Assembly: GCF_002441855.2 (NCBI RefSeq)
Contig: NZ_CP029487.1
Location: 1,302,001-1,366,000 of the forward strand
DNA from: Eubacterium maltosivorans
Lineage (GTDB): Bacteria > Bacillota > Clostridia > Eubacteriales > Eubacteriaceae
Length of the DNA stretch: 64,000 nt
Reading direction: 5' to 3'
The number at the start of each line of letters is the position of its first letter. The first letter of the stretch is position 1. The notes under the pieces are model-generated. The model made no database searches and was not told where the DNA came from. It was given only the letters and a program-made list of their open reading frames with translations. A program made the translations under genes and the position numbers. Positions 49,044 to 58,120 of the stretch are shown here, in pieces.

Positions 49044-49609
49044 TGACCAAAATTCTCCCAACTATAAAAACTGACTAATGTCGTTCCATACTTTTTTTCT
49101 TTATATTTTGCAAATGATTTAATCGTTATTGGCATTATAACAGATTTTTCGTGTTCCATCATTATAATTCCATCAGAATTCAAGATTTTTTTCTCACAGA
49201 TTTTTTCCACGATCGAAATCATGCTAATTCCATCCTTATACGGTGGATCCATGTACATCATATCACATTTTACTGAATTTTTGCATAAAAAACCAATTCC
49301 TTCTTCTGCTGAACATTTTTTTACAATTGCTCTGCTTTCGAAACCAGTCAATTTTAAATTTTTCTTAATAATACCAATGCTGTCTCTGGAAATATCAAAA
49401 AAATAGGCCTGCGGAACCCCGCGGCTGAGAGCTTCTATCCCCATGGCGCCGCTCCCGCCAAAAAGATCAACAAAAACCTGGGCTTCCCTCAGTTCTACCT
49501 GAATACTGTTAAAGACAGCCCCCTTAACCTTATCTGTCGTCGGTCTTATAAAGTCGCCGCAGATGGATACAAGGTTTGTTCCTCTTTTTTCTCCTGCTAT
49601 TACACGCAT
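49040..49609 (-). CDS. rsmD: 16S rRNA (guanine(966)-N2)-methyltransferase
   Basis: A 189-residue SAM-dependent enzyme with MRVIAGEKRGTNL, RPTTDKVKGAVFNSIQ, the SAM motif VDLFGGSGAMGIEALSRG and the catalytic MYMDPPYKDG. It modifies G966 of 16S rRNA during 30S assembly. It lies 12 bases after recG. Confidence 0.95.
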   Translation of the reverse strand: MRVIAGEKRGTNLVSICGDFIRPTTDKVKGAVFNSIQVELREAQVFVDLFGGSGAMGIEALSRGVPQAYFFDISRDSIGIIKKNLKLTGFESRAIVKKCSAEEGIGFLCKNSVKCDMMYMDPPYKDGISMISIVEKICEKKILNSDGIIMMEHEKSVIMPITIKSFAKYKEKKYGTTLVSFYSWENFGQ

Positions 49610-49621
49610 TTCATTCTCCCT

Positions 49622-51673
49622 CTAATTCATAGAAATTTCCGATAAATTTTTGTAGAATGTTTCAATAATCCGAGCCCTGTAGGCCATTGTCTCTTTATCG
49701 CTGGAATTGTAAATTTCTGTTGCCACTCTTTTGGTTTCACTTATAAGATCAAAATCCTCATAAGGATTTAACGCTTTGAATTCGGGGAATCCGTGCTGCT
49801 TCAATCCAAAATAATCGCCCGGCCCGCGCAGACGGTAATCTTCATCTGCGATCTTCTTGCCACTGTGGTTGTTGACAATCACGCGCATCCGCTCAATGGT
49901 CTGTTCGTTTCTGGAATTAGAGACTAAAAAGCAATAGGATTGATGCATTCCCCGCCCCACACGCCCCCGGAGCTGATGGAGCTGGGACAGACCAAAACGG
50001 TCTGCGCTGAGAATCGTGATCACTGAAACATTGGGCACGTCGATCCCAACTTCAATAATACTGGTAGCGACCAGAAGGTCAATTTCACAGCTGTTAAAGG
50101 CATCAATGATCTGCTTTTTGTCTTCAGCAGGCATACGACTGTAAAGACAGGCTATGCGGTAACGGCTTCCGTAAAACTGTTTTACCTCTGAAAATACGCT
50201 TTGAATGTCCTTAACCTCACTCATTTCCTCTGACTCTTCAATGAACGGGCAAATGACAAAAGCCTGCCGTCCCTTGTTCATTTCATCTGCCATAAAATTC
50301 AAAATCTTCGGATAAGATTTCTCATTATAAAAATAGGTCTTAATTTTTTTTCGTCCTTTTGGCAGTTCGTCAATGTAGGAAACATCCAAATCGCCATAAA
50401 GAATTAACGCCAGTGTTCTGGGAATTGGGGTAGCGCTCATGACCAGTGTGTGTGGTGTTTCTCCCTTTAGACTGAGCCTCCCGCGCTGCTTAACCCCAAA
50501 ACGGTGCTGCTCATCGGTGATGACCAAGCCCAGATTATAATAGGCCACGCTGTCCTGTATAAGTGCATGCGTACCGATGATCACCTGCGCCTCACCGCTG
50601 GCAATGGTCGCCAGCACCGCGTTTCGTTCTTTTGCTTTCTGTGAGCCCGTCAGAAGCTCAACACGAATGCCGTAGGGTTCAAGATACTGTTTAAAATTCG
50701 CGGCGTGCTGGTTAGCCAGTATCTCTGTCGGCGCCATATATGCGGTCTGGTAGCCATTGAGCGCCATGAGATAAGCACACGCAACCGCAATGATCGTTTT
50801 TCCAGAGCCTACATCGCCCTGAACCAGCCGGTTCATAACGATTCCCTTTTTCATATCGTCCACAATGTCATCAAGTACCTTCAGCTGGCTGGCTGTCAGT
50901 TCAAAGGGAAGGCCTTTGGCAAAACGCCTGAGCGCCTCAAAATTGTCAAGACTGATCTTTGACACACCGTTTAAAGCCCGGCTGTTCATAATACCAATGT
51001 TGATCTTCAGCGCTTCCTCAAACTTTATCCGTCCCTTTCCTTCAGCCACATCCTCGGGTGTATCCGGAAAATGTATTTTTTTAAGGGCCTGCTCTTTTGA
51101 CAGCAAGTGATACTTTTTCTGGTAACGCTTTGGCAAATCGTCTTTTATGAGCATCTGCTGCTTAAAAACAGCAGCCATATATTTTTTTAGCGATTCCCCT
51201 GGAACGCCCTCAATCTTGGGATAAACAGGGGTAAGAATAAAGAAATCCTCTAGCTTGCTCTCGTGAGCAAACTGGGGATTATACATTTGACGCCGATTAT
51301 TCTTTATGACAACCTTTCCGAAAAAATAATAGGTTTCATTTTCGGAAAAAATATCTCTGAGATAGGGCTGGTTAAACCAGACGATCTCGCCTTTTACCGG
51401 TTCGCCATTTTCAAGCGTTTCAACAACCGGCAGCACAAAAAGAGACATATTTTTCCGGATACGCCGCAGTGTTCCTCTTTTCGCCGCAACAGCCTTTATG
51501 GTTACAGACTCCTCAGTTTCTGTTTGAAACGAGCCCATTATTTTTCGATTCAGATACTTTCGGGGATAAAAATCAAGCAGCTCTTCAATTGTTGTAATAC
51601 CGTGTTCTCCAAAAGCTTCAGCCCTTTTGGGACCGATACCCGATATGTTTCTAATTGAATCCGATGCTTTCAT
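49622..51673 (-). CDS. recG: ATP-dependent DNA helicase RecG
   Basis: A 683-residue fork-regression helicase. The N-terminal wedge OB domain is followed by superfamily-2 motifs: Walker A QGDVGSGKTIIAVACAYL, ITDEQHRFGVKQR (DEQH box), MSATPIPRTLALILYG, and the C-terminal LHQLRGRVGRG with the RecG wedge/TRG region near the end. It lies 16 bases after the yloV-like gene. Confidence 0.97.
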   Translation of the reverse strand: MKASDSIRNISGIGPKRAEAFGEHGITTIEELLDFYPRKYLNRKIMGSFQTETEESVTIKAVAAKRGTLRRIRKNMSLFVLPVVETLENGEPVKGEIVWFNQPYLRDIFSENETYYFFGKVVIKNNRRQMYNPQFAHESKLEDFFILTPVYPKIEGVPGESLKKYMAAVFKQQMLIKDDLPKRYQKKYHLLSKEQALKKIHFPDTPEDVAEGKGRIKFEEALKINIGIMNSRALNGVSKISLDNFEALRRFAKGLPFELTASQLKVLDDIVDDMKKGIVMNRLVQGDVGSGKTIIAVACAYLMALNGYQTAYMAPTEILANQHAANFKQYLEPYGIRVELLTGSQKAKERNAVLATIASGEAQVIIGTHALIQDSVAYYNLGLVITDEQHRFGVKQRGRLSLKGETPHTLVMSATPIPRTLALILYGDLDVSYIDELPKGRKKIKTYFYNEKSYPKILNFMADEMNKGRQAFVICPFIEESEEMSEVKDIQSVFSEVKQFYGSRYRIACLYSRMPAEDKKQIIDAFNSCEIDLLVATSIIEVGIDVPNVSVITILSADRFGLSQLHQLRGRVGRGMHQSYCFLVSNSRNEQTIERMRVIVNNHSGKKIADEDYRLRGPGDYFGLKQHGFPEFKALNPYEDFDLISETKRVATEIYNSSDKETMAYRARIIETFYKNLSEISMN

Positions 51674-51689
51674 CTTATCCCCTCTAAAT

Positions 51690-53309
51690 TTACTCTACCG
51701 ACACAATGTAATAATACAGCGGCTGTCCGCCTTCGTTAATTTCTACATCGCAGTCTTCAAATTTTTCTTCCAGATCTTCAACCAGCGCTTCCGCATCGTC
51801 CTCAGCCACATCTGAGCCGTAATAAACAGAAACCAGCTCGCTGTCCTCGTCAACCATTTTATCCAGAAGTTCTTTGGTCACCGCAGCTACTTCATCGCCC
51901 TTCACGACGATTTCGCCGCCGAAAATACCGATAATATCATTTTTGGCAATCTTCAGGCCATTGATCTTTGTATCCCGAACCGCAAAGGTAACCTCTCCGG
52001 TTTTAACCGTCGGAATGACTTCCAGCATGTTCTTTTCATTTTCTTCCCAGTCAACCTCGGGCTGGAAAGTCAGCATTGCTGTGACACACTGTGGAATTGT
52101 CTTGGTTGGAATAACATGCACATGCTTTTCTGAAATGGCCTGTGCCTGATTGGCAGCCATGATAATATTGCTGTTATTCGGGAAAAGGAAAATTTCTTCC
52201 GCATTGGTCTTTTCTATTTCATCCAGAAAATCCTGGGTGCTTGGATTCATGGTCTGTCCACCGGAAATCACACGGGTAATCCCCAGATCCTTAAACAAAT
52301 TGGTAAGGCCCGCTCCCGGGGATACGGCTACAAAACCATAGGGCTTAGCTGGCTCACTGTCTTCAGCTTCCCCTTCAGGTGCGCCGAGCATTTCACGCAT
52401 ATTATCAACCTTCATACGGATCAGAGCGCCATAGGTCAGACCTTTTTCAAAAGCCTTGCCTGGGTGGTCAGTGTGCACATGCACTTTGATGATGTCGTCA
52501 TCTTTAATGACGAGCACACAGTCCCCGATCGTATTTAAATATTCACGCAGCTCATTATCGTCCGCTTCGGCAGCGTCCTTAACGATGAATTCAGTACAAT
52601 AGCCAAAGGTAATGTCCTCAGGCCGCATATTTGAATCGTCGACAAAACGCTCGCGGTCGCTGATATTCAGATGCACCTCCTGGCTCAGCTCCTGATTGGT
52701 CATTCCTTTATAGGCGCCTTCCATAATAAAAATCAAGCCTTGTCCACCGGCGTCTACCACACCAGCTTCCTTTAATACCGGCAGCAATTCTGGTGTTTTC
52801 GCCAACGATTTTTTGCCATAGGAAATGATGTTTTCAAGATAATCGTCCAGATTATCGTAACGGTCGTAATTGTCCATGGCAAATTCGGCCATTTCACGCG
52901 CAACTGTCAGAATTGTACCTTCAGTAGGCTTCATGACAGCTTTATAAGCAGCGTCTGCGGCGGCGCGAATCGCCATTCCAAGGCCCTTGATATCCAATTC
53001 TTCTTTATCTTTACAACCTTCGGCTAAGCCGCGGAGCAGTTGAGACAGGATAACGCCTGAGTTGCCGCGCGCACCGATCAAAGCACCGCTGGATGCGGTC
53101 TTTGCCACACTATAAAGGCTGACGCCCGTCATTTTTTCCAGCTCGCTTACCGAATGTGAGAAAGTTAAAGACATATTGGTTCCTGTATCGCCATCCGGTA
53201 CTGGGAACACATTAAGCTCATCTACTGTTTTTTTATAGATTTCGAGATTTTTCGCACCATACTCGAACATTTTTTTTAGCAAATTTCCATCAATAATTTG
53301 GGTCTTCAT
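51690..53309 (-). CDS. DAK2-domain fatty-acid-kinase-like protein (FakA/YloV)
   Basis: A 539-residue protein. The N-terminal DAK2 ATP-binding domain has FPVPDGDTGTNMSLTFSHSV, SGALIGARGNSGVILSQLL and GVVDAGGQGLIFIMEG. A central and a C-terminal FakA-type domain follow. FakA phosphorylates fatty acids held by a FakB protein for phospholipid synthesis; no fakB is nearby. ATG 53309 follows GGAGG; GTG/ATG-like codons upstream are rejected. Confidence 0.93.
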   Translation of the reverse strand: MKTQIIDGNLLKKMFEYGAKNLEIYKKTVDELNVFPVPDGDTGTNMSLTFSHSVSELEKMTGVSLYSVAKTASSGALIGARGNSGVILSQLLRGLAEGCKDKEELDIKGLGMAIRAAADAAYKAVMKPTEGTILTVAREMAEFAMDNYDRYDNLDDYLENIISYGKKSLAKTPELLPVLKEAGVVDAGGQGLIFIMEGAYKGMTNQELSQEVHLNISDRERFVDDSNMRPEDITFGYCTEFIVKDAAEADDNELREYLNTIGDCVLVIKDDDIIKVHVHTDHPGKAFEKGLTYGALIRMKVDNMREMLGAPEGEAEDSEPAKPYGFVAVSPGAGLTNLFKDLGITRVISGGQTMNPSTQDFLDEIEKTNAEEIFLFPNNSNIIMAANQAQAISEKHVHVIPTKTIPQCVTAMLTFQPEVDWEENEKNMLEVIPTVKTGEVTFAVRDTKINGLKIAKNDIIGIFGGEIVVKGDEVAAVTKELLDKMVDEDSELVSVYYGSDVAEDDAEALVEDLEEKFEDCDVEINEGGQPLYYYIVSVE

Positions 53310-53321
53310 GCCTTCCTCCAC

Positions 53322-53669
53322 CTACACTCTTACGCTTACGACATTAACACTGATGCGTTTTACCTTCAGTGAAGTTTGTTTTTCAACGCTATATTTTACA
53401 GCTGAAATAATATTTTCAGCCACCACAGAAATCTTTATTGCCTGCTCTACGATCACGTACAGATCGATAATCAGCTTTCCGTCGTCATCGATCTTGACGC
53501 CGACGCCCTTACTGGCCTGCTCTCCCGACATTATTTCAATCAAACCGTCCTTACCGCGCTGATGTGCCATACCGACTAAGCCGTAGCATCCCATAGCAGC
53601 GTTTCCGGCAATATCCGCAATCGCTTTACGCGAGATATCAATATATCCTAATTCATTTTCTATTTTCAT
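53322..53669 (-). CDS. Asp23/Gls24 family envelope stress protein (YloU)
   Basis: A 115-residue Asp23-family protein: NELGYIDISRKAIADIAGNA, CYGLVGMAHQ, and VKIDDDGKLIIDLYVIVEQ. Members associate with the membrane or envelope under stress, and this one always precedes the yloV/fakA gene. It begins the operon yloU-yloV-recG-rsmD-coaD-coiled-coil, running from here to the terminator at 48074. Confidence 0.93.
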   Translation of the reverse strand: MKIENELGYIDISRKAIADIAGNAAMGCYGLVGMAHQRGKDGLIEIMSGEQASKGVGVKIDDDGKLIIDLYVIVEQAIKISVVAENIISAVKYSVEKQTSLKVKRISVNVVSVRV

Positions 53670-53750
53670 TGGTAAATACTCCTTTATCTTCTTTACTCAA
53701 CTATATCATATCTATTTTACATAAATATTTCAAGAAAGTCAAAATTCTTA

Positions 53751-53780
53751 TTGCATTATTTTTAAATTTTGTGATATAAT
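53751..53780 (+). promoter_or_regulatory. rpmB promoter
   Basis: TTGCAT (53751-53756), 18 bp, TGA-TATAAT (53775-53780): a near-consensus promoter with extended -10, diverging from the yloU gene. Confidence 0.7.
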
Positions 53781-53824
53781 AACCTCTGTTTTAGTAGAAG
53801 AATAGCGCAAGGGAGGTTGGACAA

Positions 53825-54013
53825 ATGGCTAAAGAATGTTTTGTATGTAAAAAAAGCGTTGTGTCTGGCAACAATGTCACTCACTCTAATAAACATAATA
53901 AAAGAGTATGGAAACCTAATTTACAAAAAGTTAAAATTGTACTTGATGGTACTCCACAAAGAGTTAATGTTTGCACCAGATGTTTACGTTCCGGTAAAGT
54001 TGAAAGAGCATAG
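53825..54013 (+). CDS. rpmB: 50S ribosomal protein L28
   Basis: A 62-residue zinc-binding (C+) L28: MAKECFVCKKSVVSGNNVTH with the first CxxC, NKRVWKPNLQKVKIVLDG, and the second CxxC in NVCTRCLRSGKVERA. A strong GGGAGG site precedes ATG 53825. A longer overlapping frame at 53817 is spurious. It is a single-gene unit, divergent from yloU and convergent with thiN. Confidence 0.97.
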   Translation: MAKECFVCKKSVVSGNNVTHSNKHNKRVWKPNLQKVKIVLDGTPQRVNVCTRCLRSGKVERA

Positions 54014-54030
54014 TTCTCGTTTTAACTTAT

Positions 54031-54066
54031 AAAAACGTGCAGGTATAATACTTGCACGTTTTTATT
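54031..54066. terminator. Bidirectional rpmB/thiN terminator
   Basis: ACGTGCA and TGCACGT flank an 11-base loop, with AAAAA before and TTTTT after, so it can serve both convergent genes. Confidence 0.85.
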
Positions 54067-54711
54067 TTACTCATTTATAATATCAACCATCAAAATTCCT
54101 TGCTCTACCGATATTTCAGGACATTTTTCCACTGTTACATTACTGATGCCATACCCTGGAGCAAAATGCGCCATCACACCATTTTTTACCGGATACTCAA
54201 ATCCTTTAAGGTTAATTCCGCTGGCCTGATCAGTAAATGCCAGAACTGAGACGGTCGTTCCCACCGGCACATCCAGGACAGCACTGTCTTTTACCAGAAA
54301 AATCCGATTGCTTTCATTGACAATCTCACCCTGAATTCCTTCTTTTAAAAGACGGTTCAGTAAATAAAGATTTCCAAAGCTGTGATCAAACCGGCTTCCC
54401 AGAGCGCCGAGGATTACCACAGTATCAAAGCCTTTTTTTACGCAGTACTCAATAGCCAGCTCAGTATCCGTTTCGTCTTTATGTGTAGAATGGGGTTCTA
54501 TAACCACACCCCTTTCTGAATAATCTGCAAGCAGCTCTGCATGGATCGAATCCATATCGCCAACTAGCAGTTGTGGCGTTATGCCCAGGGAATGAGCGGC
54601 GTTTGCGCCGCCGTCGGCACAAATCACCTGGAAATTCTCCTGGTTCTCCAGATAATTTTTATAAAAAGCTAAATTTTCATACTGCCCGTTTGTAAAAACA
54701 ACTGCTTTCAT
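54067..54711 (-). CDS. thiN: Thiamine diphosphokinase
   Basis: A 214-residue ThiN that pyrophosphorylates thiamine to the cofactor ThDP. Signatures: ICADGGANAAHSLGITPQLL, VGDMDSI, the acidic HKDETDTELAIEYC and ILGALGSRFDHSFGNLYLL. The C-terminal lid domain is complete. ATG 54711 lies one base after the rsgA stop, so the two are coupled. In many Firmicutes rpe sits between them, but it is missing here. Confidence 0.94.
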   Translation of the reverse strand: MKAVVFTNGQYENLAFYKNYLENQENFQVICADGGANAAHSLGITPQLLVGDMDSIHAELLADYSERGVVIEPHSTHKDETDTELAIEYCVKKGFDTVVILGALGSRFDHSFGNLYLLNRLLKEGIQGEIVNESNRIFLVKDSAVLDVPVGTTVSVLAFTDQASGINLKGFEYPVKNGVMAHFAPGYGISNVTVEKCPEISVEQGILMVDIINE

Positions 54712-54712
54712 T

Positions 54713-55603
54713 CTAATAGTCACTTCTCTTATTTTTTATTTCATCCAAAAGATAACTGTAATGCTCATAACGCACTGGGCTGATTTCACCCTTTCCAAGC
54801 TGCTCTTTTACTGCGCACCCAGGCTCACTCTGATGCAAGCAGCTCGCAAATCGGCAGGAGCCCTCCTCAAACTCCGGAAAATAAAACCGAAGATCCTCCT
54901 TCTCAATTTCGCCATCGAGCTTGAGGGATGAAAATCCCGGAGTATCCAGCAAATACCCGCCGGCCTTTAAATCCAGCAGTTCAACATGACGTGTCGTATG
55001 CTTGCCGCGGTTAAGCTTCTGGCTGAGTTCTCCTGTTTCCATGACACCTGCCTCACACAACCTGTTGGCCAACGTTGATTTACCTACTCCTGACGGACCA
55101 GCGAGAAAGGCCGTTTTTCCCTCTATTTGGCTTTCAATCGCCCGCAGGGCATCGTTGTCTTCCTGATCAAAAGCAAAGCATTTATAAGGCGTTTTCGCGT
55201 AAATATCCATAATCCTCTGCAGCTCATCTGCCTCCACAAGGTCTGTTTTTGTAATACAGATGACTGGTTCAACCTCTTTCATTTCTGAGGCAATCAGCAG
55301 TTTATCTAAAAGCAAAAGGTTTGGGCTTGGATTTTCTCCGGCAAACACAATTAACGCCACGTCTACATTGGATACAGGCGGGCGTACAAATTCGTTTTTT
55401 CTTGGTTTTATTTCATCAATTGCCAGTTCGTCCCTGTCATTTTCGACCACCTCTACAAAATCACCGACCATGGGCTTGATTTTCTGGTGTCTGAAAATGC
55501 CGCGGGCTTTACATTCTAATAAAGAAGTGGAACCGTTGGGTCTTACATAGTAAAACCCTCCGATTCCTTTGATAATTCTTCCTGAGATTCTATTTTGTTT
55601 CAT
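54713..55603 (-). CDS. rsgA: Ribosome small subunit-dependent GTPase A
   Basis: A 296-residue circularly permuted GTPase of late 30S assembly. An N-terminal OB domain (GGFYYVRPNGSTSLLECKA) precedes G-motifs in permuted order: G4 ITKTDLV, G1 GPSGVGKSTLANRL, G3 DTPGFSS. The C-terminal zinc finger has CRFASCLHQSEPGCAV. It lies 10 bases after prkC and is known to be a kinase substrate in Bacillus. Confidence 0.96.
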   Translation of the reverse strand: MKQNRISGRIIKGIGGFYYVRPNGSTSLLECKARGIFRHQKIKPMVGDFVEVVENDRDELAIDEIKPRKNEFVRPPVSNVDVALIVFAGENPSPNLLLLDKLLIASEMKEVEPVICITKTDLVEADELQRIMDIYAKTPYKCFAFDQEDNDALRAIESQIEGKTAFLAGPSGVGKSTLANRLCEAGVMETGELSQKLNRGKHTTRHVELLDLKAGGYLLDTPGFSSLKLDGEIEKEDLRFYFPEFEEGSCRFASCLHQSEPGCAVKEQLGKGEISPVRYEHYSYLLDEIKNKRSDY

Positions 55604-55613
55604 GCGGCATCAC

Positions 55614-57377
55614 TTACTGTTCTCCAGGCTCTGTTGAAGGATCTGGTTTTGGCGTTGGTGTCGGAGTTGGACTCGGCGTCGGAGTTGGGCTCGGCGTCGG
55701 CTTACCGCTGCTGACCACAAAATTGATTGAGGTGCCTCTTTCGGTTTGTGTTCCCTCTGTCGGTGACTGGCTGATGACGAGGCCGGCGCTCACAGTGTCG
55801 CTTTCACTGGTCGTTACCCTGCCTACACTCAGTCCGCTGTCCTCAATCTGCGCCTCTGCGGCGGACTCACTCATCCCCACGATTCCAGGAACCGTCACGA
55901 GATCCTGTCCCTTGCTGACATAAAGGGTAATGCTGGTGCCTTCAGCGACACTGACTCCTTCGCCAGGATCAACCGAATAGACAATGCCTGTGGCAACATC
56001 GCTGTTGTACTCACGCTTAACATTCTTAACCAGCTTCAGTTTGTCGATGGCCGCGGTGGCTTCTGCCTCACTTAGCCCGATGACCTTTGGCACCGTGACA
56101 TTCTGAGTTCCCTTGCTCACTGTTACCTTGACAGTCTGTCCTTTTTTCATTTCTCTTCCCTCTTCAGGATTTTGAGAAACGATTTTGCCAGATTCAACAT
56201 CTGAGCTGTATACCTGGTTTTCAACCTCCAGCTTTAATCCCGCCTTTTCCAGCTCCTGCGTTGCCTGTTCCTGGGTCATGTTCTTAACGTTTGGAACCAT
56301 AACCGCCTTTGTCGTCAATGTATTCACCAAGATAACGATCAGGATAATCGCCAAAATACCGCCAGCAATGGAAAAAGCAATAATTTTTTTCTTTTTCTTC
56401 CGCTGGGCCTGGACCAGATCGTCTTCTTCTTCCTCGTCATCTTCATGATAACCGCTTTCGATCGGACCTGTAACCGGCTCAATTTTAAAAAGCCCTTCAT
56501 CGCCGATAATCTGTGTTTCATCGCTGACTGCAGCACCGTTATCACCTACTGCCGCATTCGCGTCCACCATAATTTTCTCAAGGTCATCGATCAGCTCATC
56601 CATATTCTGATAGCGGTCTTCAGGCTTTTTATGAGTCAGCTTAACCACAATATCATTGACACTGGTCGGTATATCCGGCATGATTTCCTTCGGAGGCACC
56701 AGCTCCTCCTGAATATGCTTAATAGCAATGGTAACGGTATTTTCCTCATCAAAAGGAAGCTGTCCGGTCAGCAGCTCATAATACATGATGCCGAGGGAAT
56801 AAAGATCGGAACGCTCATCCACAAAGCCGCCTCTCGCCTGTTCGGGTGAAATATAATGAACAGAGCCCATGGTCTGGTTGGTCATGGTTACCGTAGAGCT
56901 GGTGATGGCTCTTGCAATACCAAAATCCGCAACCTTTGGCACCAAATCGCGAGTTAAAAGAATGTTGTGGGGTTTTATATCCCTGTGAATAATTTTATGC
57001 TCATGCGCACATTTAAGCGCTGCCGCCACATCAATGATAAAACGGGTGGCTTCTTTATAATCGAGATGTCCTTTTTTATTCAAGTACTGCTTCAGGGTAA
57101 TGCCATCCACATACTCCATAATGATATAATAGATATCACCTTCCACACCCACATCGTAAACTGAGACAATATTTGGATGGGAAAGACCCGCAGCCGCCTG
57201 AGACTCGCGGTCAAATTTCTTGATGAATTGTTCGTTTTCTGTGTACTCTTCACGCAAAACCTTAACCGCTACATAACGGTTAAGCTTACGGTCCTTTGCT
57301 TTGTAAACATAGGCCATGCCTCCGCGCCCGATCAATTCAATTATCTCGTAGCGATTGTTCAAGACCTTACTAATCAT
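55614..57377 (-). CDS. prkC: PASTA-domain serine/threonine kinase PrkC
   Basis: A 587-residue membrane kinase sensing cell-wall fragments. The kinase domain (residues about 10-265) has the Gly loop IGRGGMAYVYKA, VKVL Lys, catalytic HRDIKPHN, DFG and the activation loop with SSTVTMTNQTMGSVHYISPEQ. A basic stretch and one helix (IIAFSIAGGILAIILIVILV) lead to three PASTA domains (starts near VPNVKNM, VPKVIGL and VPGIVGM). The tail is a Thr-Pro-Ser-Pro repeat, probably wall-spanning. Its start overlaps the prpC stop by 8 bases, pairing kinase with phosphatase. Confidence 0.97.
   Translation of the reverse strand: MISKVLNNRYEIIELIGRGGMAYVYKAKDRKLNRYVAVKVLREEYTENEQFIKKFDRESQAAAGLSHPNIVSVYDVGVEGDIYYIIMEYVDGITLKQYLNKKGHLDYKEATRFIIDVAAALKCAHEHKIIHRDIKPHNILLTRDLVPKVADFGIARAITSSTVTMTNQTMGSVHYISPEQARGGFVDERSDLYSLGIMYYELLTGQLPFDEENTVTIAIKHIQEELVPPKEIMPDIPTSVNDIVVKLTHKKPEDRYQNMDELIDDLEKIMVDANAAVGDNGAAVSDETQIIGDEGLFKIEPVTGPIESGYHEDDEEEEDDLVQAQRKKKKKIIAFSIAGGILAIILIVILVNTLTTKAVMVPNVKNMTQEQATQELEKAGLKLEVENQVYSSDVESGKIVSQNPEEGREMKKGQTVKVTVSKGTQNVTVPKVIGLSEAEATAAIDKLKLVKNVKREYNSDVATGIVYSVDPGEGVSVAEGTSITLYVSKGQDLVTVPGIVGMSESAAEAQIEDSGLSVGRVTTSESDTVSAGLVISQSPTEGTQTERGTSINFVVSSGKPTPSPTPTPSPTPTPTPKPDPSTEPGEQ
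55640..55705. repeat. Tandem repeat encoding the Pro-Thr-Ser tail of PrkC
   Basis: A GGCGTYGGxGTYGGA-like 18-24-base unit recurs several times on the plus strand, encoding TPSPTPTPSPTPTP on the minus strand. Such repeats can vary in number between strains. Confidence 0.7.
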
Positions 57378-58116
57378 TGGCAGTTACCTCTTCCTTTGGG
57401 TTAAACAGTACAACGGTAATGTTATCATTGCCACCGTTGTGGTTTGCTAAGTTAATCAATTCCTTGGTCGCGTCTTCCAGAGAATACGTTAAGACAATTT
57501 CCCGAATAGCCCCTTCGTCAACCATATTGTAAAGACCGTCGGAGCAAATCAAAATGACATCCTCCGTGGTTACCTGATAATCATACAGATCCGGCTGAAC
57601 AATATCGTCTGTTCCGAGCGCGCGAGTAATGACGTTTTTCTGAGGATGGACACTAGCTTCCACCGAAGTGATTTTCCCCTCATCCACCAGCACCTGAACC
57701 AATGAGTGGTCCTTTGTTAACTGCTCCATTCCTTCTTTGTTAATGCGGTAAGCCCGACTGTCGCCCACATGAATAACGCCTAAACGGCTACCATCCAATA
57801 TGCACATGGTGAGAGTCGTCGCCATACCAAGACACTCTTCACAATTTCGGCTCACATCAATAATCTCGTGATTGATCGCATTGACAAAATGGTACATTTC
57901 GTCATAGTCAAAATAATTTTCGACATCTGACAGCTTTTCTTTTATATAATCAACAGCCATCTGACTGGCGATTTCACCGGAACGGTGACCGCCAAGACCA
58001 TCGGCTACTGCGAAGACATAGTATTTTCTTCCACTGTTTTCAATGGTAGCTGCCAGACAAGCGTCCTGATTCACTTTTCGTTTGGCACCTATGTTTGAAG
58101 AATACGCGCACTTCAT
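57370..58116 (-). CDS. prpC: PP2C-type serine/threonine phosphatase
   Basis: A 248-residue PPM phosphatase that reverses PrkC phosphorylation. Metal-binding motifs: NQDACLAA, FAVADGLGGHRSGEIAS, VHVGDSRAYRI, ICSDGLYNMVDE and the final GGNDNITVVLF. It lies 4 bases after rlmN. Confidence 0.96.
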   Translation of the reverse strand: MKCAYSSNIGAKRKVNQDACLAATIENSGRKYYVFAVADGLGGHRSGEIASQMAVDYIKEKLSDVENYFDYDEMYHFVNAINHEIIDVSRNCEECLGMATTLTMCILDGSRLGVIHVGDSRAYRINKEGMEQLTKDHSLVQVLVDEGKITSVEASVHPQKNVITRALGTDDIVQPDLYDYQVTTEDVILICSDGLYNMVDEGAIREIVLTYSLEDATKELINLANHNGGNDNITVVLFNPKEEVTAND

Positions 58117-58120
58117 CTCA

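Noticed and set aside
55640-55705. CRISPR-like tandem repeats
   Set aside because: The repeats are short, unspaced and in frame with the Pro/Thr-rich end of PrkC.
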